Below are positions 18,888 through 27,578 of a stretch of DNA of 64,000 nucleotides, one piece after another. The notes beneath the pieces were generated by a model that had not been told where the DNA came from, did no database searches, and saw only the letters and a list, made by a program, of their open reading frames with translations. Source of the DNA: Ancylobacter sp. IITR112 (GTDB lineage: Bacteria; Pseudomonadota; Alphaproteobacteria; Rhizobiales; Xanthobacteraceae); NCBI RefSeq assembly GCF_041415945.1, contig NZ_JBGCUS010000001.1:1922001-1986000 (forward strand), given 5' to 3'. Position 1 is the stretch's first letter, and every line of letters begins with the position of its first letter. The translations under genes and the position numbers were made by a program.

Positions 18888-19760
18888 CTAGCGGATCGCG
18901 GCGAGGATATCGGCCAGCCGCTCGGCGGAGTCGGCCATGTCCTCCGGCGCGGCACAGGCGACCTCGGGCACATCAGTCACCTCGATCGTGTCGAGGATCA
19001 GCGTGTCGGCGGAATTGTAGTACCGCACCCGCCAGACCCCCGCCGTCGCCGTGGCGTCGATGCGGCAATTGCCATAGCCGCGCGAGAGGATGGTGATCCC
19101 GCCCCGCCCCAGCCCGGCCTTGATGAGGGCGAGGTCCTCCGGCGTGTGCGGCAGCAGGCTGAGATTGATCACCTGCGGCAGGTCGCCGGGGCGGTGTTCG
19201 CGTGCCTTGTGCACGATCTCGGCGAGGATGGCGGGGCCGTTGACCACGCCCGGACGCGGCGTCGCGACAGAGGCGAGGTCGACCGGCCATTCGCGCGGAA
19301 ACGCCCGCAGCAACGCGCCGCGCGGGAAGGCCGCGATGTCGATCCGCTCGCGCGTGATCGGCGCCGCGCCAGGCGCGGTAGCGGTCGCCCGCAGCCGCCA
19401 CACGCCCGCGCAACTCGCCTCCTGTATCTCGATGCGTTCGCCCGGCACCTCGACCACGATCGCGACCTCGCCTTCGCCCAGCGTCTCGTCGACCAGCGCC
19501 CGGTTGTCCGCGTCCAGCGCATCCAGTGCGACGGTGGTGGAGCCGTTCGGCGTCCATTGCGCCAGCGCGGCGCGGATCGCCTCCAGCGTCGCCAACGCAG
19601 GGGCGAAGCGGGCGGGATCGTCCACCTCGGGCAGATGCGCCTCATAGACGCGCATGCCGGAGGGCATGGCGAGATAGGCGAGGCCATCGGCCTCCTCACC
19701 CGGCTGGCTGCCGGCGCCGTAGCCGATGGGGGGAACCGTCGCGAAGGGGATGGACGACAT
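18888..19760 (-). CDS. hupH: Hydrogenase assembly protein HupH
   Basis: A 290-residue protein with the HupH signature PPIGYGAGSQPGEEADGLAY at the N-terminus and LLPHTPEDLALIKAGLGRG, GYGNCRI and VRYYNSADTLILDTIEV near the C-terminus. It is needed for full hydrogenase activity in rhizobia, probably in small-subunit maturation. An alternative ATG four codons upstream (19772) would overlap hupG; the chosen one leaves an eight-base gap. Confidence 0.95.
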   Translation of the reverse strand: MSSIPFATVPPIGYGAGSQPGEEADGLAYLAMPSGMRVYEAHLPEVDDPARFAPALATLEAIRAALAQWTPNGSTTVALDALDADNRALVDETLGEGEVAIVVEVPGERIEIQEASCAGVWRLRATATAPGAAPITRERIDIAAFPRGALLRAFPREWPVDLASVATPRPGVVNGPAILAEIVHKAREHRPGDLPQVINLSLLPHTPEDLALIKAGLGRGGITILSRGYGNCRIDATATAGVWRVRYYNSADTLILDTIEVTDVPEVACAAPEDMADSAERLADILAAIR

Positions 19761-19768
19761 GGCGGGCC

Positions 19769-20167
19769 TCAATGGCTGGCGGCGGGACGGGCAAGGACGG
19801 CGGAGAGGCGCTCGAGGAATTCGTCCCAGTCGCGCATGCGCGAGAGCGAGCCGAGCGGCCGCCCGCCGCGCAGAACGACGATAGCCGGCAAAGCAATGCC
19901 GCCGAGCTGCTCGCGCAACTGCTTCTCATAGGCCGGCCCGGCCACCGCACCGCCCATGGCTGAGCCCGCGCCCAGCGCGCCGACCAGTTCCGGCAGCACC
20001 ACGGCGATATCGGGCGTCTCCATATGCGCCTTGCCGTGGGCGGGCAGGAACAGCAGGCTGTCGCCCGCCGGCAGCGTGGCGGCGGCCTCCTCCTCGCTGT
20101 CGACATAGGGATAGCCGAGCGCGGTGGTGAGGCGGGCGACGAGCGGATGGAGCGTGTCGGGGGTCAT
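19769..20167 (-). CDS. hupG: Hydrogenase-1 expression protein HupG (HyaE family)
   Basis: A 132-residue thioredoxin-fold protein lacking the CxxC pair, as in the HyaE/HupG family. It is thought to be a chaperone binding the Tat signal of the small-subunit precursor. Motifs SLLFLPAHGKAHMETPDIAV and ALPAIVVLRGGRPLGSLSR are characteristic. It overlaps hupF by four bases. Confidence 0.93.
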   Translation of the reverse strand: MTPDTLHPLVARLTTALGYPYVDSEEEAAATLPAGDSLLFLPAHGKAHMETPDIAVVLPELVGALGAGSAMGGAVAGPAYEKQLREQLGGIALPAIVVLRGGRPLGSLSRMRDWDEFLERLSAVLARPAASH

Positions 20168-20490
20168 GAAGTTGGCTCCAGGCGGGAAGCGGGCGGGGCG
20201 AGATGGGCTGGCAGGGTCGGCTCGCGGCCGACGAGATCGGCAAAGGCGTGGTCGATGGCCGCCGCGTCGCCGCTCAGTGCAGCCGCGACGGCGTCGAGCG
20301 CCTGCGCGATCAGGCGCGCCTCCTCGGCGTCGAGCAGGCGGCGGCCGGTGCCGAGAAAGGTCAACACATGGTCGCCCGGGCGCGCCTCCGGCAGCAGCGA
20401 CACGTCGATGAGCTGCATCTCCCCGCCCCGCCGACACTGGGCCGCATGGCCGTCGACGCTAAGGATTTGCATGGGGATGCCGAGGCACAT
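20164..20490 (-). CDS. hupF: HupF, HypC-like chaperone
   Basis: A 108-residue paralogue of HypC, starting MCLGIPMQIL with the family's Cys2, and carrying PGDHVLTFLGTGRRLLDAEE. HupF is reported to stabilise HupL under oxygen and to assist HupK. It lies ten bases after hupD and overlaps hupG. Confidence 0.95.
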   Translation of the reverse strand: MCLGIPMQILSVDGHAAQCRRGGEMQLIDVSLLPEARPGDHVLTFLGTGRRLLDAEEARLIAQALDAVAAALSGDAAAIDHAFADLVGREPTLPAHLAPPASRLEPTS

Positions 20491-20500
20491 GGGGCCGCTC

Positions 20501-21112
20501 CTAGCGCCAGCCGGCGAGCACGCGCGCATCGCCGATGCGGCAGGCATCCTCGGCAGCCGGGCGGCCGGCCTCATAGACCTCGCGGCTGATGGCGGGCGGG
20601 GTGAAGCCCTCTTCCGAGCGGCGCGGGGCCACGCGCACCCCGAACTCGTCAGCGAGCAGGCGCAGCACCTCGGCCAGCGCCGGCTCGACCTGCGCGGCGA
20701 TGGCGGGGGTGAGGCCGCCGCCATAATCGTCGAGCCGTTCCGGCTGAACGCCGACCAGCCGCAGTCGCGCCGGGGCGCAACCGCGCAGCTGCAACAGCGC
20801 CAGCACTTCCTGGAAGCCGGTCTGGTGCAGGCTCACCTTGCGGGCGCCGAGCACCGCCGGCACCTCGTCGTCGGCCAGCAGCTTCAGCGTCGCCGGCGGC
20901 AGGCCATAGTCGATGGCGTCGACAATGATGACCGCCTCCGCCTCTTCCAGATAGGGCAGCAGGTAGAGGCCCTGCGTGCCGCCATCGAGCGCGGTGACGT
21001 GTTCGGGCAGCTCGTAGCGCGCCTGCAATTCCTCGATGACGCGGACGCCGAAGCCCTCATCCGCCCATAGAATGTTGCCGATGCCGAGTATGAGAATGCG
21101 TTCGTCGGCCAT
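20501..21112 (-). CDS. hupD: Hydrogenase maturation endopeptidase HupD
   Basis: A 203-residue protease that removes the C-terminal peptide of HupL after nickel insertion. The nickel-sensing residues fit the family: E19 in ILWADEGFGVRV, D in VDAIDYG and His in VSLHQTGFQEVL. GIGNILWADEG is the family signature. It starts a second transcription block, 299 bases after hupC, separated from it by a terminator. Confidence 0.96.
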   Translation of the reverse strand: MADERILILGIGNILWADEGFGVRVIEELQARYELPEHVTALDGGTQGLYLLPYLEEAEAVIIVDAIDYGLPPATLKLLADDEVPAVLGARKVSLHQTGFQEVLALLQLRGCAPARLRLVGVQPERLDDYGGGLTPAIAAQVEPALAEVLRLLADEFGVRVAPRRSEEGFTPPAISREVYEAGRPAAEDACRIGDARVLAGWR

Positions 21113-21330
21113 AAGCGGCGTCTCCCCAAGCGACTTTTCCGTTCCCTAGGCGCGAGCGGTCTGATCGCCACTCTTTTGAATCTGTCTCAATTCAAACAGC
21201 ATGCCAATCGGGGGCACACCCATTAAGTCGTTGGCGATATTGTCGAATTCTACAGACCCGCAATTCCACTCGGGGGCAGATTGGAAGGATTATTTCCAGT
21301 ATTCGCCCCAAATGGAAATCAGTCATCCAG

Positions 21331-21363
21331 GCAAAAAGAAGGGCGCGGCCGAAACCGCGCCCT
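21331..21363 (-). terminator. Intrinsic terminator after hupSLC
   Basis: On the minus strand a 9-bp perfect stem (AGGGCGCGG/CCGCGCCCT, loop TTTCGG) at 21340-21363 is followed by TTCTTTTT. It lies 49 bases after the hupC stop. A second hairpin (GGCCTG/CAGGCC, 21371-21388) precedes it. It would stop most transcripts after hupC and set structural genes at a higher level than accessory genes. Confidence 0.88.
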
Positions 21364-21411
21364 CAAAGCCGGCCTGTCCCCGCAGGCCGTATTCCGGGAA
21401 GGACCGGAATC

Positions 21412-22158
21412 TCAGTCGGGATCGTCATCCTTGAAGGTGCGCACGCCCGAGACCATCGTGGAGACGATGGACTGGCGGGACATGATGTCCTCGCGGATCG
21501 CCGCATAGACGTGGACGATGATGAACAGCAGGATCGCCCACATGCCGAGACGGTGCCATGTGTGCACGTCGAGGCTGCCGCCGAGCAGCGGAATGACCCA
21601 GCCGAACAGATGGTCCTGCCAGCTTCCGGGCCCTGCCCCCTCGGAATAGAGCGCGAAGCCGGTGACGATCATGAACACCGAGCCCACGCCGATGGCCCAG
21701 AACATGGCGAACTGCGCCAGCGGGTTGTGGCCGACATATTTCTTCGGCTTGGCTTCGAGGAAGAAGTACCACCGCGCCTCCTCGAACAGGCCGCGCCAAT
21801 AGGCCCGGCTCCAGAATGGCAGGATGAAGAGCTGCCGCGCATGGTGATTGCCGACGAAGGCCCAGTAGATGCGGAACAGGAAGCCGACGGCGAAGATGTA
21901 GCCGGCGGAGAAGTGCAGGAAGCGGATGGTGCCCATCACGTAGTGCTGGCTCGCCTCTCCCGACAGCGTCGGGAGAGGCTGGCCGATGAGATAGCCGGTC
22001 AGCGCGAGCACGCTGATCGCCGCCGCATTGGTCCAGTGCCAGAGCCGCACCGGCGCCTCATAGACATAGACGGCGCTCACCCGCCCGACCGGCTCGCCGT
22101 CGATGGTGGCGGGCACGGCCGGCGCAGCGTGGAGGGAAGCGGGGTCGATGCTGGTCAT
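21412..22158 (-). CDS. hupC: Hydrogenase b-type cytochrome subunit HupC
   Basis: A 248-residue membrane protein that anchors the hydrogenase and passes electrons to quinone. Four hydrophobic helices are visible (about residues 42-60, 82-105, 146-168, 203-225). Heme-ligand histidines sit in RLWHWTNA, FLHFSAGY, TWHRLGMW and FIIVHVYA. It lies 12 bases after hupL, and the intrinsic terminator follows. Confidence 0.97.
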   Translation of the reverse strand: MTSIDPASLHAAPAVPATIDGEPVGRVSAVYVYEAPVRLWHWTNAAAISVLALTGYLIGQPLPTLSGEASQHYVMGTIRFLHFSAGYIFAVGFLFRIYWAFVGNHHARQLFILPFWSRAYWRGLFEEARWYFFLEAKPKKYVGHNPLAQFAMFWAIGVGSVFMIVTGFALYSEGAGPGSWQDHLFGWVIPLLGGSLDVHTWHRLGMWAILLFIIVHVYAAIREDIMSRQSIVSTMVSGVRTFKDDDPD

Positions 22159-22170
22159 CGCCGCCTCCCC

Positions 22171-23988
22171 TCAGCGCACCGTGACCCGCGCCATCTCCGC
22201 CCCATCGGGCGAGATGACGTGCGTCGAGCAGGCGAGGCACGGGTCGAAGGAGTGGAGCGTGCGCAGGATTTCCACCGGCTCCTCCGGCCGCTCCATCGGC
22301 GTGTTCATCAGCGAGGCCTCGAAGGCGCCGATATTGCCCTTGGGGTCGCGCGGCCCGCCATTCCAGGTGGTCGGCACGACGCATTGGTAGTTCTCGATCC
22401 GCCCGTCCTTGATCTTGATCCAGTGCCCGAGCCCGCCGCGCGGCGCGGCCACCGTGCCGACGCCCTTGGCCTCCTTCGGCCAGGTCGCGGGATCCCATTT
22501 CTCGACATTGGCGGTGGAGCTGTCGCCGGCCTTGATGTTGGCGATGAGGTGGTCGAAATCGTCCAGCATCATCTGCGCGCAGTAATGCGCCTCCAGCGCC
22601 CGCGCCAGCGTGCGGCCGATAGTGGTCGGCAGCGCCTGCTGCGGGGTGAGACTGGTGCCGGCGAGCGCGTTGAAGCGGCCGAGCGAGTCGTCCACCTGCC
22701 CCTTCACATAGTCGACGCCATGGGCATAGGCGAGGATGTAGCGGGCGAGTGGGCCCACCTCCACCGCATTGCCCTTCCAGCGCGGCGCCTTGATCCAGGA
22801 GTATTTCGCGCTTTCGTCGATCTCGCGAATGTCGGTTCGCGTGCCCTTCGCGTTGGGGCCGAGTTCGTATTTCGGCTGGGTGACGCCGTCCCAGGGATGC
22901 AGACCCTTGTCGGCATTGCCGTCGCCATAGCTGTACCAGCTATGGGTGACGAATTCCTGCACCTGCTCGGGGTCGCGCGGGTCGATGGGGTGCACCTCGT
23001 CCCACTTGCCGTTGAGGATGACGCCGCCCGGCAGCCGGTCGGTCTCCTTGCGGCCCTGCACGGCTTCATAGTCGCCATAATCCATGACGTTGAGCCCGGA
23101 GAGGCCGCCGCCATAGAGCCAGCCCTTGTAGAAGGAGGCGATGGCGATCACGTCGGGCACGTAGACGTTCTTGGAGAAGGCGAAGGCTTCCTGCAGCTTC
23201 AGCTTGACGAAGTTCAGCCGCTCCATGTTCAGCGGCGCGCCGGCCGCCATGTTGCCGTCCATGTTGATGGCGCAGGGCACGCCGCCCACCATGTAGTTCG
23301 GATGCGGATTCTTGCCGCCGAAAATGGTGTGGACCTTGACGATCTCCTTCTGGAAATCGAGCGCCTCCAGATAATGCGTCACCGCCATCAGGTCGGCCTC
23401 GGGCGGCAGCTTGTAGGCCGGGTTGTCCCAATAGCCGTTCTTGAAGATGCCGAGCTGGCCGCTTTCGACGAATTTCTTCAGCCGGTTCTGCACGTCGCGG
23501 AAATAGCCGGGGCTGGAATTGGGATGGTCGGGCCCGACCATCTGCTGTAGCTGCGAGGTCGCCTTCGGGTCGGCCTTCAGCGCATTTACCGGGTTGACCC
23601 AGTCGAGAGCGTGGAGGTGATAGAAATGCACGACATGGTCGTGCCATTGCAGCACCTTCGCCATGATCTCGCGGATCAGGAAGGCGTTGTTGGGAATGCG
23701 AATGTCCAGCGCATCCTCCACCGCGCGCACCGAGGTGAGCGCGTGGCAGCCGGTGCACACGCCGCAGATGCGCTCGACGAAGGCCCAGGCGTCGCGCGGG
23801 TCACGCCCCTTCAGGATCACCTCCAGCCCGCGCCACATGGTGCCGGTGGAGACCGCGTTGCGGATGACATTGTTGGAATCGACATTCACCTCGCAGCGCA
23901 TATGGCCTTCGATGCGGGTGACCGGATCGACGACGATGCGCTTGCCGGAAGTGTCGAGGCTGAAGCCGTTCGGGGTCTGGATGGTCAT
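22171..23988 (-). CDS. hupL: Uptake NiFe hydrogenase large subunit HupL
   Basis: A 605-residue group 1 large subunit. Nickel ligands are the N-terminal [14 protein letters not shown] (CxxC) and the C-terminal DPCLACSTH. The chain continues [15 protein letters not shown] after the His, the 15-residue peptide removed by HupD. The N-terminus [16 protein letters not shown] is standard. With HupS it oxidizes H2 on the periplasmic side. It overlaps hupS by four bases. Confidence 0.98.
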   Translation of the reverse strand: MTIQTPNGFSLDTSGKRIVVDPVTRIEGHMRCEVNVDSNNVIRNAVSTGTMWRGLEVILKGRDPRDAWAFVERICGVCTGCHALTSVRAVEDALDIRIPNNAFLIREIMAKVLQWHDHVVHFYHLHALDWVNPVNALKADPKATSQLQQMVGPDHPNSSPGYFRDVQNRLKKFVESGQLGIFKNGYWDNPAYKLPPEADLMAVTHYLEALDFQKEIVKVHTIFGGKNPHPNYMVGGVPCAINMDGNMAAGAPLNMERLNFVKLKLQEAFAFSKNVYVPDVIAIASFYKGWLYGGGLSGLNVMDYGDYEAVQGRKETDRLPGGVILNGKWDEVHPIDPRDPEQVQEFVTHSWYSYGDGNADKGLHPWDGVTQPKYELGPNAKGTRTDIREIDESAKYSWIKAPRWKGNAVEVGPLARYILAYAHGVDYVKGQVDDSLGRFNALAGTSLTPQQALPTTIGRTLARALEAHYCAQMMLDDFDHLIANIKAGDSSTANVEKWDPATWPKEAKGVGTVAAPRGGLGHWIKIKDGRIENYQCVVPTTWNGGPRDPKGNIGAFEASLMNTPMERPEEPVEILRTLHSFDPCLACSTHVISPDGAEMARVTVR

Positions 23989-25100
23989 GCCGCGTCTCCC
24001 GTGTGGCTGGAGCCGTTCGAGCCATTGCCGTGCTTGTGCTGGGCACGCTTGAGCGCGCTCACCGCGGCGTGCAGCGCCACCGCGCCGCCCACCGCCGCCG
24101 CCGCGCCGAGGCCGACGCGGTCGGCGGTGGATTCGATGCCGAAGCCGACGCCCTGCAGGTCGGTGAGGCGCGCATACCACGAGCCCTTGTCCCAGAAGCC
24201 GTCTTCCGAGCAGCCGATGCAGCCATGGCCGGCCTGGATCGGGAAGGACGTGCCCTCGTTCCAGCGCACGGTGGAACAGGCATTGTAGGTGGTCGGGCCC
24301 TTGCAGCCGACCTTGTAGAGGCAATAGCCCTTGCGCGCGCCCTCATCGTCGAAGGACTCGACGAACTGGCCGGCGTCGAAATGCGGCCGGCGATAGCATT
24401 TGTCGTGGATGCGCTGGGAGTAGAACATCTTCGGTCGCCCCTGCCGGTCCAGCTCGGGCATGCGGTCGAAAGTGAGCATATAGGTGATGACCCCGGTCAT
24501 CACCTCGGCGATGGGCGGGCAGCCCGGCACCTTGATGATCGGCTTGTCGGTGATGACCTCGTGGACCGGCGTGGCGCGGGTCGGGTTCGGGCGCGCCGCC
24601 TGCACGCAGCCATGCGAGGCGCAGGAGCCCCAGGAGATCACCGCCTTGGCGTCCTTCGCCACCATGCGGAGCTGGTCGAGGAAGGGCTTGCCGCCGATGA
24701 TGCAGTACATCCCGTCTTCGTTGAGCGGCGGGTTGCCCTCCACGGCGAGGATGTAGTTGCCCTTGTACTTCTCCATCACCTCCTGAAGGATCGCCTCGGC
24801 CTGATGCCCGGCGGAGGCCATCAGCGTGTCGTCATAGTCGAGCGAGATCATCGACAGCACGACATCCTTGGCCAGCGGATGCGCCGAGCGGATGAAGCTC
24901 TCCGAGCAGCAGGTGCATTCCAGCCCGTGCAGCCACAGCACCGGGGTGCGCGGCTTGGTCTCCATGGCATGGGCGATCTGCGGCACGAATTCCGGGCCGA
25001 GACCGAGCGCGGCAGCGGTCAGCGAACAATATTTGAGGAAGGATCGGCGGGTGATGCCCTGCCGTCGCATCACCTCATAAAACGTCTCAAGCCCAGCCAT
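23985..25100 (-). CDS. hupS: Uptake NiFe hydrogenase small subunit HupS
   Basis: A 371-residue precursor. The twin-arginine signal ([20 protein letters not shown]) directs folded export with HupL. Cluster ligands include [27 protein letters not shown], and [12 protein letters not shown] through [12 protein letters not shown] and [26 protein letters not shown] has two adjacent cysteines near the proximal cluster, as in oxygen-sensitive or standard enzymes with Cys19 variants; the extra supernumerary cysteines of O2-tolerant forms should be checked by alignment. A C-terminal hydrophobic helix anchors it to HupC. The chosen ATG at 25100 follows the sigma-54 promoter. Confidence 0.97.
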   Translation of the reverse strand: MAGLETFYEVMRRQGITRRSFLKYCSLTAAALGLGPEFVPQIAHAMETKPRTPVLWLHGLECTCCSESFIRSAHPLAKDVVLSMISLDYDDTLMASAGHQAEAILQEVMEKYKGNYILAVEGNPPLNEDGMYCIIGGKPFLDQLRMVAKDAKAVISWGSCASHGCVQAARPNPTRATPVHEVITDKPIIKVPGCPPIAEVMTGVITYMLTFDRMPELDRQGRPKMFYSQRIHDKCYRRPHFDAGQFVESFDDEGARKGYCLYKVGCKGPTTYNACSTVRWNEGTSFPIQAGHGCIGCSEDGFWDKGSWYARLTDLQGVGFGIESTADRVGLGAAAAVGGAVALHAAVSALKRAQHKHGNGSNGSSHTGDAA

Positions 25101-25161
25101 GCGGCTCCCTCCGGTGTGCTTGTTGTCCGGCGCGTCGGCGCGCACCGATGCAAGGACAACA

Positions 25162-25176
25162 GCAACCCGTGTGCCA
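25162..25176 (-). promoter_or_regulatory. Sigma-54 (-24/-12) promoter of hupSLC
   Basis: On the minus strand the sequence TGGCACACGGGTTGC matches the consensus TGGCAC-N5-TTGC exactly. The TTGC end is 62 bases before the hupS ATG, so transcription would start near 25150. NtrC-type HupR encoded in the same cluster is the expected activator; its sites should lie in 25190-25272 or within the end of hypF. I could not identify them with confidence. Confidence 0.9.
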
Positions 25177-25260
25177 GGACGTTTTCTCTATACAACTCAA
25201 CGATTTGACGGAACCGACCCGCCGGTCGCCCGGAAGCGGCGGAACCGCTTTGCGCCCGAG

Positions 25261-25279
25261 GCGGTAAGACGCTTACCGC
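25261..25279 (-). terminator. Perfect hairpin across the hypF stop codon
   Basis: GCGGTAAG-ACG-CTTACCGC, an 8-bp stem with a 3-base loop, contains the hypF stop (25273-25275). There is no T-run after it on the minus strand, so it may be a weak terminator, an RNA-stability element or a protein-binding palindrome upstream of the hupS promoter. Confidence 0.5.
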
Positions 25280-27570
25280 TCGATCCGCCGCGCGGCGGCG
25301 ATGACGGCCTGCCCGAGGGCGAGGCCGCCATCATTGGCCGGAACCTCGCCGGGCAGCAGCAGGCTCAGGCCGGAAGGCTCCAGCCGCGCCACCAGCATCT
25401 CCAGCAGCAATGCGTTCTGGCAGACGCCGCCGGACAGCGCGATGGCGCTCGCCCCGTGCGCGGCGGCAAGCGAGAGAGCGTGACCGGCAAAGGCTTCCGC
25501 CACCCCCACATGGAAGCGCCTCGCGATGGGACCGGGCGGCACGCCCGCCGCTTGGTCGGCGCACGCCGCCCGCCACATCGGGGCGGGGTCGATCTCCATG
25601 AGATCGTCCATCTGTGCGCACCCGAAGGGATAGGACGGCGCATCTGCCGCCATTTCCGCCACCGCCTGCAACGCCAGCGCCGCCTCTCCCTCGAAGCTGA
25701 GGCGGAGCGGCGCGAGGCCGAGCAGCGCGGCCATAGCGTCGAACAGCCGCCCGGCGGAACTCGCCAGCGGCGCGTTCAGACCGCGCGCGATCATCGCCCG
25801 CAGCGTCGCGGCCGGAAGCCTCGTGAACAGCGCATCCGGCACCGCCGCCGGCCCCAGCGCGGCGTCGAGATGGGCGAGCAGCACCCGCCAGGGCTCGCGA
25901 TTGGCCGCGTCGCCGCCGGCGAGCGGGATCGGCCTCAGCCGCGCGAGCCGGCGGCTGGTGCGGTAGTCGCAGAGTAGGATTTCCGCGCCCCAGATGGTGC
26001 CGTCCGCGCCGAGCCCAAGCCCGTCAAGCGCGATGCCGATCACCGGCCCAGCCTCCAGCGGCCAACCGTGTTCGGCCATCACGGCGGCGATATGGGCGTG
26101 GTGGTGCTGCACCGTGACCAGCGGCAGGCCGCGCGCGACCGCGAGCGCGGCGCCGAAGCGGCTCGGCCGGTAGTCCGGATGCCTGTCGACCGCGATCGCG
26201 GCCGGGCGATGGTGGAACAGTGCGGAATAATCGCCGATGGCCCGCTCGAACGCCTCCTGCGTCGCCGGTTCGTCGAGATCGCCGAAATGGTGCGACAGCA
26301 GTGCCTTGCCACCGATCGTGAGGCAGATCGCGCTTTTGAGGTCGCCGCCGAGCGCCAGCACCGGCGGGGCGTGGGCGAAGCCGGCCGGCAGGTTGCGCGG
26401 CGCCGGGGCAAACCCGCGCCCGCGCCGCATCACCTGCACCTCCCCGGCGGCAAGCTGCACCACACTGTCATCGAGCCGGCGGGCAATGGGGCGGTCATGG
26501 GTGAGGAAGCCGTCAACAAGGCCGGCAAGCCCGGCCCGCGCCTCCTCGTCGCGAAATATCTGCGGCTCGCCGGAGCGGTTGCCGCTGGTCATCACCAGCG
26601 GGCGCCCCACCGCCTGCATCAGCAGATGATGCAGCGGCGTGTAGGGCAGCATCACCCCGAGCCGGTTCTGCCCGGGGGCGAGCGAGGCCGCGAGCGACTC
26701 TCCTGCGGAGACCGCCCCGGCGCGCAAGCGCAGCAGCACGATTGGCCCGGCGGGATGGGCCAGCGCCGCCTGTTCCGCCGCCCCCACCTCGCACAGCGCC
26801 GCGACCATGGCCGGATCGCGCAGCATCACCGCCAGCGGTTTGGTCGGGCGATGCTTGCGGGCGCGCAGCTCCGAAACCGCCGCCTCATCGGTCGCGTCGC
26901 AGGCGATGTGGAAGCCGCCGATCCCCTTGATGGCGAGGATGCGGCCCTCCCTCAGGCGTGCGGCGGCGGTCTCCAGCGGGTCGCCCTCGACCACCTCCCC
27001 GCCCGCCTCCAGCCACAGCTTCGGCCCGCACTCCGGGCAGGCGATGGGCTGGGCATGAAAGCGCCGGTCGGCGGGGTCGTCATATTCCGCCCGGCAGGCC
27101 GCACACATCGCAAAGCCACGCATGGTGGTGGTGGCGCGGTCATAGGGCAGGCCTTCGACGATGGAGAAGCGCGGCCCGCACTCGGTGCAGTTGGTGAAGG
27201 CATAGCGGTGGCGGCGGGCGGCGGGGTCGGCGATCTCGGCGCGGCAGGCCGGGCAGGTGGCGATGTCGGCGACGATGCCGACCGACACCGTGCCGGGGGC
27301 GCTGGCGGCGATGCTGAAGCCGCTGCGGGCGAGGACCGGCACCGCCCGGCGCTCGACCGCCTCCACGCGGGCGAGCGGCGGTGCCTCGGCGGTGAGCGCG
27401 GCGGCGAAGGCGTCGAGAGCGGGAGGCGGCCCGGAAGCGACGATGACCACCGCATCGCCGCGATTGCTCACCTCGCCGTCGAGCCCAAAGCGCTGCGCCA
27501 GCCGCCACACGAAAGGCCGGAAGCCGACGCCCTGCACGATGCCGCGAACGATGATCTCCTCGCTGGGCAT
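25273..27570 (-). CDS. hypF: Carbamoyltransferase HypF
   Basis: A 765-residue protein that makes the carbamoyl group for the cyanide ligands. Domains: acylphosphatase-like (residues 1-90, VRGIVQGVGFRPFVWRLAQR), two zinc fingers (CPAC...CTECGPRFS and CAAC...CPECGP), a YrdC-like domain (LAIKGIGGFHIACDA; NRLGVMLPYTPLHHLL; MTSGNRSGEP) and the Kae1-like C-terminus (VQHHHAHIAAVMAEH, ALSGGVCQNALL). Full length. Its location between hupV and hupS matches Azorhizobium rather than the hypABF order of Rhizobium. Confidence 0.97.
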   Translation of the reverse strand: MPSEEIIVRGIVQGVGFRPFVWRLAQRFGLDGEVSNRGDAVVIVASGPPPALDAFAAALTAEAPPLARVEAVERRAVPVLARSGFSIAASAPGTVSVGIVADIATCPACRAEIADPAARRHRYAFTNCTECGPRFSIVEGLPYDRATTTMRGFAMCAACRAEYDDPADRRFHAQPIACPECGPKLWLEAGGEVVEGDPLETAAARLREGRILAIKGIGGFHIACDATDEAAVSELRARKHRPTKPLAVMLRDPAMVAALCEVGAAEQAALAHPAGPIVLLRLRAGAVSAGESLAASLAPGQNRLGVMLPYTPLHHLLMQAVGRPLVMTSGNRSGEPQIFRDEEARAGLAGLVDGFLTHDRPIARRLDDSVVQLAAGEVQVMRRGRGFAPAPRNLPAGFAHAPPVLALGGDLKSAICLTIGGKALLSHHFGDLDEPATQEAFERAIGDYSALFHHRPAAIAVDRHPDYRPSRFGAALAVARGLPLVTVQHHHAHIAAVMAEHGWPLEAGPVIGIALDGLGLGADGTIWGAEILLCDYRTSRRLARLRPIPLAGGDAANREPWRVLLAHLDAALGPAAVPDALFTRLPAATLRAMIARGLNAPLASSAGRLFDAMAALLGLAPLRLSFEGEAALALQAVAEMAADAPSYPFGCAQMDDLMEIDPAPMWRAACADQAAGVPPGPIARRFHVGVAEAFAGHALSLAAAHGASAIALSGGVCQNALLLEMLVARLEPSGLSLLLPGEVPANDGGLALGQAVIAAARRIER

Positions 27571-27578
27571 GGCGCGGC

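Noticed and set aside
21201-21434. Plus-strand ORF in the hupC-hupD gap
   Set aside because: It runs through the intrinsic terminator and into hupC antisense; no homology-like features or ribosome site.
25180-25260. HupR binding site (TTG-N5-CAA type) and IHF site
   Set aside because: Expected here, but no convincing match was found by eye.
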